Assembly (NCBI GenBank): GCA_964651395.1
Contig: CAZYXZ010000025.1
Location: forward strand, 1 to 37,479
DNA: 37,479 bases
Origin: CAZYXZ01 sp964651395
GTDB lineage: Bacteria; Actinomycetota; Actinomycetes; BP-191
Reading direction: 5' to 3'
The notes under the pieces are model-generated. The model saw nothing but the letters and a program-made list of their open reading frames with translations. It was not told the origin of the DNA and did not search any database. The translations under genes and the position numbers were made by a program. Position 1 is the first letter of the stretch. Each line of letters starts with the position of its first letter. Below are positions 32,615 to 37,479 of the stretch, one piece after another.

Positions 32615-34783
32615 TCAGCCCACGACGAACATGTCGACCGCGACCTTTGCGGCCTTGCCGGCAGGGTTCTTCTCCTGCAGGGGGCGCACCTCGAACTTGT
32701 GCACGCCGTCGGGAACGGTGAAGCGGCGCCGGACCCGGAACGCCGTGCCCGGCGTGTAGTTGTCCACCACCGCGCGGACGACGCCGTCGATGACGACGTG
32801 TGCCCGACCCATCGTGTACGACGTCACCGTGTACCAGTCGATGGCGGTGCCGCGGAAGTAGAACACCGCGGCGGATCCGCGCGAGTCGCTCTCGGAGAAC
32901 TGGCCGGCGAGCGCGGACCCGTGGGTTACCTCACGCCACGTCGTGAACACGTGCGGGTTGGCATCGACACCGGCCTGCACGCCGAAACCGTCCACGGCGA
33001 CGAGGCTGTCGACGCCGCTGAGCAGGCCCTTCTCGCCGCGCACCTGGATCGTGATGACGTGGCGCCCGCTGCTCAACGAACGCGTGAACACCGGGACGCG
33101 GAACGACGTACGGCTGGCGCCGTTGTTGACGATGGCGACGATCTTCCCGTCGATGAAGACGTTGGCCTTGCCGAAGGCCGGGCCCTGCGTGGAGTACCAC
33201 GTGATCTTGTTACCGCTGAAGAAGTAGCTCAGCGAGGCGCCGGGGAGGTGCTCGCTCAGGAACGATCCGCCGAGGGCGGCGGAGATCGTGCTGACCCGCC
33301 AGCGTTGCTGGACGGTGGGTGAGTCGTCGTTGATGACCTGCGGCCCGCGCGCGGCGAGCACGCTCGGGGTGACCGGCGCGCCGTTCTCCGCCACGACCTC
33401 CGGATCGATGATCACGTCGTACCGCTGCCCGGCGAGCAGGTACTCGGTGGTGGTGATGACGAAGACCTCGATGGCCGCGTCGCAGCTGGGCTCGCACTCG
33501 AGGAACGTGTCCAGCACCCGACCGCTGTCGTGCTCCCGCAGGGTGATCAGGCTGTCGTCGGGGATGTCCACCGCCTGCGAGAAGGTGAGCACGAACGCGT
33601 CGAGGAAACCGCCGTCGATGTCGACGGTGGGACCGTCGACGAAGACGATGTGTTCGTCGGAGGTCGCCTCGTTGCCCTCGACGTCGACCGCCTTGGCGGT
33701 CAGCGTGTGCTCGCCGAGCACCGTGGAGGACCAGCTGAAGTTGTACGGCGCGGACGTGTCACGCGCGATGAACGTCCCGTTGTCGAACAGGTCGACGTGC
33801 GAGACCCCGGTGTTGTCCGTCGCGGTCACGGTGGCCTGCATGGCGAAGCCGGTGGTCGCTGCGGGGTCGTTGAAGACAGTGCCCTCCGCCGGCGAGGTGA
33901 TGGCGACGGTCGGCGGGATCGTCTCGCCGGTGCGCTGGACCACGGTGAGCCGCTTGGTCGCGCCCTGGACGATCGTGCCGCGCAGCCCGTACTGCTCGAG
34001 GTGGACGTCGTACGTGTGACCGGCCTGCGGCGGTAGGGCGGACGTCGGGTCCCACTTCTCGTCGAACGGTGACTTGAACGACCGCATGATGATGATCGGG
34101 TCGGCCGTCGAACCGACCTCCTTGGCGTAGTAGTAGACCGCCTGGACGTCCGCGAGGTCCGCGGTCGCACTGCCACACGTGCGGCTCTTCGACGAGAACT
34201 TCGTGACGAACGTGATCGACACGCCGTCGTTGTCCAGGCCCGCACGCTCCTCGCTGGGGATGGCGATGTCCGGCCCGGCCGGCAGGCTGTCCCCGCTGGC
34301 GACGGCCGTGCTGATGCGCACGCGCAGCGGCGAGGAGATGGTGACGAGGCCGTCGCCGTTCTCGGCGCGCGCGCGGATGTCGAGGATGGTGTCCTGCGGG
34401 AAGGCCGTCGCCTGGATGGCGAACCAGGGCTCCTCGGTGAGGATCGCGCTGACGGCGCGGTGCGGGGCGGGCGACGCCAGGCTCTCGCCGGGCAGCCAGT
34501 AGTCGTAGAGGAACTGGACGTTGCCGATCCCCGACTCGGCGTCCGCGGCCTCGGCGTGCAGACCGAACTTGCCGGAGATCAGCAGGCGGCTCGGGTCGAT
34601 CGGGTCGATGAACTCGGGGCAGATGACGTCGGAGTCGGCGGCCGGGTTCAGGTTCGGCGCCGCGATGCGCACCGTCGGGGCGGTGGTGTCAGCAGCAAGG
34701 GCGGTGCCGGTGCCGGCGACGAGGGTGGTCGCGAGCACGGCGGCGACGCCCAGGGCGCTCATGAGACGAGACTGGCGTGACAC
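32615..34783 (-). CDS. large secreted protein with Ig-like domains and a duplicated C-terminal domain
   Basis: The GTG at 34783 has AGGGGGG about five bases upstream; an ATG at 34762 is the alternative. The 722-residue product has a signal peptide (basic start, hydrophobic 9-24, cleavage near ALA-A at 28-31). Residues 289-384 form a bacterial Ig-like domain (PPTVAITSPAEGTVF, FSWSSTVLGEHTLTAKAVD). Residues 385-480 look like a Big_5 type Ig domain. Residues 494-602 and 615-722 are two copies of a jelly-roll-like domain sharing ITWY/IDWY, NVFIDGKIVAIVN/HVVIDGVVRAVVD and FRV. No anchor or catalytic motif is seen, so it is likely released or wall-associated. It lies between DAK2 and rpmB, which are usually neighbours. 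Confidence 0.85.
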   Translation of the reverse strand: MSRQSRLMSALGVAAVLATTLVAGTGTALAADTTAPTVRIAAPNLNPAADSDVICPEFIDPIDPSRLLISGKFGLHAEAADAESGIGNVQFLYDYWLPGESLASPAPHRAVSAILTEEPWFAIQATAFPQDTILDIRARAENGDGLVTISSPLRVRISTAVASGDSLPAGPDIAIPSEERAGLDNDGVSITFVTKFSSKSRTCGSATADLADVQAVYYYAKEVGSTADPIIIMRSFKSPFDEKWDPTSALPPQAGHTYDVHLEQYGLRGTIVQGATKRLTVVQRTGETIPPTVAITSPAEGTVFNDPAATTGFAMQATVTATDNTGVSHVDLFDNGTFIARDTSAPYNFSWSSTVLGEHTLTAKAVDVEGNEATSDEHIVFVDGPTVDIDGGFLDAFVLTFSQAVDIPDDSLITLREHDSGRVLDTFLECEPSCDAAIEVFVITTTEYLLAGQRYDVIIDPEVVAENGAPVTPSVLAARGPQVINDDSPTVQQRWRVSTISAALGGSFLSEHLPGASLSYFFSGNKITWYSTQGPAFGKANVFIDGKIVAIVNNGASRTSFRVPVFTRSLSSGRHVITIQVRGEKGLLSGVDSLVAVDGFGVQAGVDANPHVFTTWREVTHGSALAGQFSESDSRGSAAVFYFRGTAIDWYTVTSYTMGRAHVVIDGVVRAVVDNYTPGTAFRVRRRFTVPDGVHKFEVRPLQEKNPAGKAAKVAVDMFVVG

Positions 34784-34814
34784 GGGGGCCCCCCTGTGAC
34801 AGGTGTGAAAACCG

Positions 34815-34820
34815 AGAATA
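34815..34820 (-). promoter_or_regulatory. possible -10 box for the secreted Ig-like protein
   Basis: TATTCT on the minus strand at 34820-34815, with about 30 bases to the GTG start. No clear -35 element. A small palindrome, CCTGTGACAGG, lies at 34793-34803, between box and start. Confidence 0.4.
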
Positions 34821-34902
34821 GCCGTTGCGGAGCATGCCGAACAGGGATCCGACGCGCCTTCCCCGTACGCGTCGTCCGTTCGGAGCATCGGCGGGACCCG
34901 GG

Positions 34903-34931
34903 TTGCCCTTGAGGGCAGGCCCCCGTACCCT
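34903..34931 (+). promoter_or_regulatory. candidate promoter of rpmB
   Basis: TTGCCC (34903-34908) and TACCCT (34926-34931) are separated by 17 bases, the usual housekeeping spacing. The predicted start is near 34938, which leaves a leader of about 60 bases. Confidence 0.5.
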
Positions 34932-34938
34932 GGCCTGT

Positions 34939-34957
34939 GCCCCGGATCGTTCGGGGC
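34939..34957 (+). promoter_or_regulatory. hairpin in the rpmB leader
   Basis: GCCCCG and CGGGGC pair over six bases with a seven-base loop at the very start of the predicted rpmB transcript. The stem is followed by CCTTTCG. It may stabilise the messenger RNA or act in feedback control. Confidence 0.35.
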
Positions 34958-34998
34958 CCTTTCGTGTGCGCACACCCACGCTTCGAGGAGCTCCTCCC

Positions 34999-35187
34999 GT
35001 GTCTTCCGTCTGCGACGTCTGTGGCAAGGGCCCGGGCTTCGGCATGTCCGTCTCGCACTCCCACCGGCGCACCCGCCGCCGCTGGAACCCGAACATCCAG
35101 ACCGTGCACGCCCTCGTGGGCAAGACGCCGAAGCGGCTGAACGTGTGCACCTCGTGCCTCAAGGCCGGGAAAGTGGTCCGGGGCTAG
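34999..35187 (+). CDS. rpmB: 50S ribosomal protein L28, zinc-binding form
   Basis: The GTG at 34999 has GAGGAG eight bases upstream. The 62-residue product has the L28 pattern SSVCDVCGKGPGFGMSVSHS, then HRRTRRRWNPNIQ, and two Cys pairs (C5/C8 and C50/C53) that would hold zinc. The pair of genes rpmB and DAK2 is normally head to head; here a 2.2-kb secreted protein gene stands between them. The last bases of the stop codon are shared with the convergent thiD stop (CTAG at 35184-35187). Confidence 0.97.
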   Translation: MSSVCDVCGKGPGFGMSVSHSHRRTRRRWNPNIQTVHALVGKTPKRLNVCTSCLKAGKVVRG

Positions 35188-35951
35188 GTCGTCCAGACCC
35201 AGGCGTGACCCAGCGGGCCGGGCCCGTTGCCCATCTCGTAGGCCGCCTGGAGAGCTCCGCTGACGTAGTCCTTCGCCGCGCGCGCGGCCGTCGGGACGTC
35301 GGCGCCACCGGCCAGCCCCACCGCCAGCGCCGTCGACAGGGTGCAGCCCGTGCCGTGGCCGTGCCGCGTCGTGATCCCCTCCCCGACCAGCTCGGTCACC
35401 ACTCCGCCGTCGAAGAGCAGGTCCACCGCAGACGCACCACCGGTCAGCAGGACCCAACCCGGACCGAGCGCGTGTACCGCCCGTGCCAGTTCCGGCCCCG
35501 TGGCTGTGCGCCCGCCCACCAGCGCCGTGGCCTCGTCGGCGTTCGGCGTCAGCACCGTGGCCAACGGCACGATCCGCTCCCGGAACGCCGTCATCGCCGT
35601 CGGGTCGCGCAGCGCCGCGCCCGTGGACGCCTGGGCGACCGGGTCGACGACGACCGGCACGTCGAGGTCGGCCAGGACGGCCGCTGTCACCGCGATCGCG
35701 TCCTCGTCGGGCAGCAGGCCGACCTTCACCGCGTCGGCACCGATGTCGTCGAGCACCGCGCGCAGCTGCACCTCGAGCACGTCGGCGGGCACGGACCAGA
35801 CCCGGTGCACCGCGGTCGAGTCCTGCGCGGTGACCGCCGTGACCGCGGTGAGCGCGTGGGCGCCCATCGCCAGGGCGGTGCGCACGTCGGCCTGCAGGCC
35901 GGCGCCGCCGCCGGAGTCCGAGCCGGCGATGCACAGGACCCGCGGTCTCAT
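35184..35951 (-). CDS. thiD: hydroxymethylpyrimidine/phosphomethylpyrimidine kinase
   Basis: ThiD phosphorylates hydroxymethylpyrimidine twice for thiamine synthesis. The 255-residue product has the ribokinase-fold signature VLCIAGSDSGGGAGLQADV at the start, the strand pair VPVVVDPVAQASTGAAL, LTPNADEATALVGG, and the anion-hole motif RHGHGTGCTLSTALAVGLA. The ATG at 35951 overlaps the thiL stop as ATGA. The stop codon is shared in part with convergent rpmB. It follows thiL, the next enzyme of the pathway. Confidence 0.95.
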   Translation of the reverse strand: MRPRVLCIAGSDSGGGAGLQADVRTALAMGAHALTAVTAVTAQDSTAVHRVWSVPADVLEVQLRAVLDDIGADAVKVGLLPDEDAIAVTAAVLADLDVPVVVDPVAQASTGAALRDPTAMTAFRERIVPLATVLTPNADEATALVGGRTATGPELARAVHALGPGWVLLTGGASAVDLLFDGGVVTELVGEGITTRHGHGTGCTLSTALAVGLAGGADVPTAARAAKDYVSGALQAAYEMGNGPGPLGHAWVWTT

Positions 35952-36928
35952 GGCGTGCGGAAGTGGTCGAACCCCGGCGTGAGATCCATGTCCCCCGGTA
36001 CGCCGATCCACACGACGCCGAGCTCAGGTCGCGTGACCTCGCCGATGATGGCCGACGACGATCCCGGGCCGAGCCGGCGCTGCACCTGCTCCACCGACTC
36101 CGGCGGCAGCGTCGCGACGATCGCATGGTCCTCGCCGCCGGTGAGCACCCACTTGAGCACGGTGGCCGGGTCGGCGACTCGCTCGATGTCGAACGCCCTG
36201 GGGATCTTCGACACGTCGAGCTTCATCCCGACGCGGGACTGCGTCGTGAGGTGCGCGACGTCGGCCATCAGCCCGTCGGAGGTGTCGATCATCGACGTGG
36301 CGCCCATCTGCGCGAGCATCACCGCGTCCGTGTACCGCGGCTCGGGGCAGCGGTGCAGCGCGACCAGGCGCAGCACCCGGGACCAGCCCTGCTCGAGCTG
36401 GTAGAGCCCGGCTGCCGACGCGCCGAGGGCGCCGACGACGATCACCACGTCTCCGGGTCGCGCCCCCGAACGCAGTACCGGCGCGCGGCCCTCGAGGGTG
36501 CCGACGGCGGTGACCGCGATGACCAGGTGCTCGGCCGCCGCGAGGTCGCCGCCGACGACGGAGGCGTTGGCCCGGCCCGCCTCTGCGGCCATCCCGTGCG
36601 CGATCTCCTCGACGGTCTCGAGCGGTGTCGTCGCCGGAGCACCGAGGGCCACGACCAGGGCGGTCGGCTTGGCGCCCATCGCAGCGATGTCGACGAGGCT
36701 CTGCGCAGCGGCCTTGCGCCCGATGTCGTACGGCGGGGACCAGTCGAGCCGGAAGTGCCGGTTCTCGACGAGCATGTCCGTCGAGATGACCACCCGGCCG
36801 TCCGCCGACTCGACCACCGCCGCGTCGTCGCCGGGACCGAGCAGCGACGTGGTGCCCTGCGGCAGCCGTGAGGAGATGCGCGCGATGGCGCCGAACTCGC
36901 CGATGTCGCCGAGGGTGGGGCTGGTCAC
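35948..36928 (-). CDS. thiL: thiamine-monophosphate kinase
   Basis: ThiL makes thiamine diphosphate from thiamine monophosphate and ATP. The 326-residue product begins GEFGAIARISSRLPQG, then LGPGDDAAVVE and VISTDMLVENRHFRLDW, all in the PurM-like first domain. SVVGGDLAAAE and IDTSDGLMADVAHL bind magnesium and ATP, and TGGEDHAIVATLP is near the end. The GTG at 36928 stands six bases after TAGGCT, whose TAG is the stop codon of the upstream transporter gene, so it may be leaderless. Confidence 0.96.
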   Translation of the reverse strand: MTSPTLGDIGEFGAIARISSRLPQGTTSLLGPGDDAAVVESADGRVVISTDMLVENRHFRLDWSPPYDIGRKAAAQSLVDIAAMGAKPTALVVALGAPATTPLETVEEIAHGMAAEAGRANASVVGGDLAAAEHLVIAVTAVGTLEGRAPVLRSGARPGDVVIVVGALGASAAGLYQLEQGWSRVLRLVALHRCPEPRYTDAVMLAQMGATSMIDTSDGLMADVAHLTTQSRVGMKLDVSKIPRAFDIERVADPATVLKWVLTGGEDHAIVATLPPESVEQVQRRLGPGSSSAIIGEVTRPELGVVWIGVPGDMDLTPGFDHFRTP

Positions 36929-36940
36929 GCCGCCAGCCTA
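36929..36940 (-). promoter_or_regulatory. candidate leaderless -10 box (thiL) containing the upstream stop codon
   Basis: TAGGCT (36940-36935) is followed by GGCGGC and the GTG at 36928. The TAG is the stop of the EamA gene. No ribosome-binding site is visible. Confidence 0.48.
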
Positions 36941-37479
36941 CGGTGGCGCAGGCTGCACCGGCCGTCCCGCCCGGGCGACCAGGACCGCACCGGCGACGAT
37001 CGCGACGCCGCCGACCAGCTGCAGCGCGACGATGCGCTCGTCGAGCACCGCGGCCCCGAGCAGGACGGCGACGAAGGCCTCGAGCGTCATGACGACCGCG
37101 GTCGGTCCCGCGCCGAGGAGGCGCAGCGCGGCGTACAGCCCGGCGAAGGCGACGGCGGTCGCGGCGCCGTTGAGCAGCAGGCGCGGGACGAACGTGCCGG
37201 CCGGCCACACGCTGGCGGACCCGGCAGCGCCGTAGCTCACCGCACCGACGGTGAGCAGCGCCACCGACGCGCCGCCGGCCACCCACGCCGCGGTGGCGCG
37301 GGGGTCGCTGGCCACCATGAGCCGCTGGCTCGCGACCAGGTAGACGGAGAAGCAGGCGGCCGACGCGAGCGCGAAGCCCACGCCCGCCGCAGAGATGACG
37401 ACCTCGCCGCCGGTCAGGACGTCGTGCACCGCGCCGCCGATGCACAGCGCCAGCGAGGACACCGTGACCAGGCGGAGCC
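36938..37479 (-). CDS. EamA/DMT-family transporter, C-terminal part (runs off window)
   Basis: About 180 residues are inside the window, and the frame is open to its edge, so the N terminus is missing. The part seen has five to six hydrophobic helices. Typical EamA pieces are GVGFALASAACFSVYLVASQ, LNGAATAVAFAGLYAALRLL, PTAVVMTLEAFVAVLLGAAV with LDERI next, and a final QLVGGVAIVAGAVLVAR. EamA proteins export or import small metabolites by facilitated or coupled transport; the substrate cannot be told. It lies nine bases before thiL on the same strand. Confidence 0.85.
   Translation of the reverse strand, partial: LRLVTVSSLALCIGGAVHDVLTGGEVVISAAGVGFALASAACFSVYLVASQRLMVASDPRATAAWVAGGASVALLTVGAVSYGAAGSASVWPAGTFVPRLLLNGAATAVAFAGLYAALRLLGAGPTAVVMTLEAFVAVLLGAAVLDERIVALQLVGGVAIVAGAVLVARAGRPVQPAPP

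Noticed and set aside
34784..34998. Another small gene in the 215-base gap between the secreted protein and rpmB
   Set aside because: The frames here have no ribosome-binding site or recognisable pattern. The gap is explained by two promoters and the rpmB leader.

Overview
The window is chromosomal DNA from a very GC-rich actinobacterium (Actinomycetota). The gene order is the conserved actinobacterial core block: thiL-thiD-rpmB, DAK2-recG-rsmD-coaD-sepIVA-DUF177-rpmF-plsX-acpP-rnc-mutM, then smc-ftsY-ffh-rpsP-khpA-rimM-trmD-rplS-lepB-rnhB-DUF2469-yraN-comM-dprA. SepIVA-type and DUF2469 proteins, GTG starts and stop/start overlaps all fit that phylum. The sequence alone does not fix the genus. 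A 10-N assembly gap shows that this is a draft contig.

Layout, by coordinate. 1-2235: dprA (cut by the window edge), comM and yraN, an overlapping minus-strand unit for DNA processing. 2336-4316: two plus-strand accessory genes, a DJ-1/PfpI-type protein and a polytopic membrane protein. 4276-13715: a long minus-strand block for protein targeting and translation (ftsY, an acyl-CoA synthetase, ffh, rpsP, khpA, rimM, trmD, rplS, lepB) followed by a NUDIX hydrolase, rnhB, DUF2469 and a 37-residue membrane peptide. 13702-18029: smc, a 59-residue coiled-coil protein with its own terminator, and acylphosphatase. 18026-23309: a cell-surface island made of a secreted Asp-box beta-propeller with an LPXTG-like tail, a divergent lipoprotein and a secreted CAP-domain protein, inserted between smc/acyP and mutM. 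23425-32561: the mutM-to-DAK2 block for DNA repair, fatty-acid and phospholipid initiation, RNase III, L32, CoA synthesis, septation and RecG. 32615-34783: a large secreted Ig-like protein that separates DAK2 from rpmB. 34999-37479: rpmB on the plus strand, then thiD, thiL and a truncated EamA transporter on the minus strand.

How the genes work together. FtsY, Ffh and LepB form one secretion route: targeting, delivery and signal-peptide removal. RpsP, RimM, TrmD, RplS, KhpA, RpmF, RpmB and RsmD serve the ribosome and its maturation. PlsX and AcpP start membrane lipid synthesis, and CoaD makes the CoA needed for the ACP arm. MutM, RecG, RnhB, Smc, DprA and ComM act on DNA. The three surface genes and the Ig-like protein are the only clearly accessory exported functions and depend on the same export route.

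The most unusual signals are regulatory rather than new enzymes. At least seven genes have a TANNNT -10 box exactly 6-7 bases before the start codon with no usable ribosome-binding site, which is a leaderless arrangement. In two of them the stop codon of the upstream gene is part of the -10 box. Other points are a probable CTG start for acylphosphatase, a 16-bp hairpin across the mutM stop codon, GTNAC repeats spaced 11 bases apart upstream of the small coiled-coil gene, and a perfect 12-base palindrome in the leader of the surface propeller gene. I saw no tRNA, rRNA, CRISPR array, insertion sequence, phage or plasmid feature, and no gene-free stretch above 300 bases.
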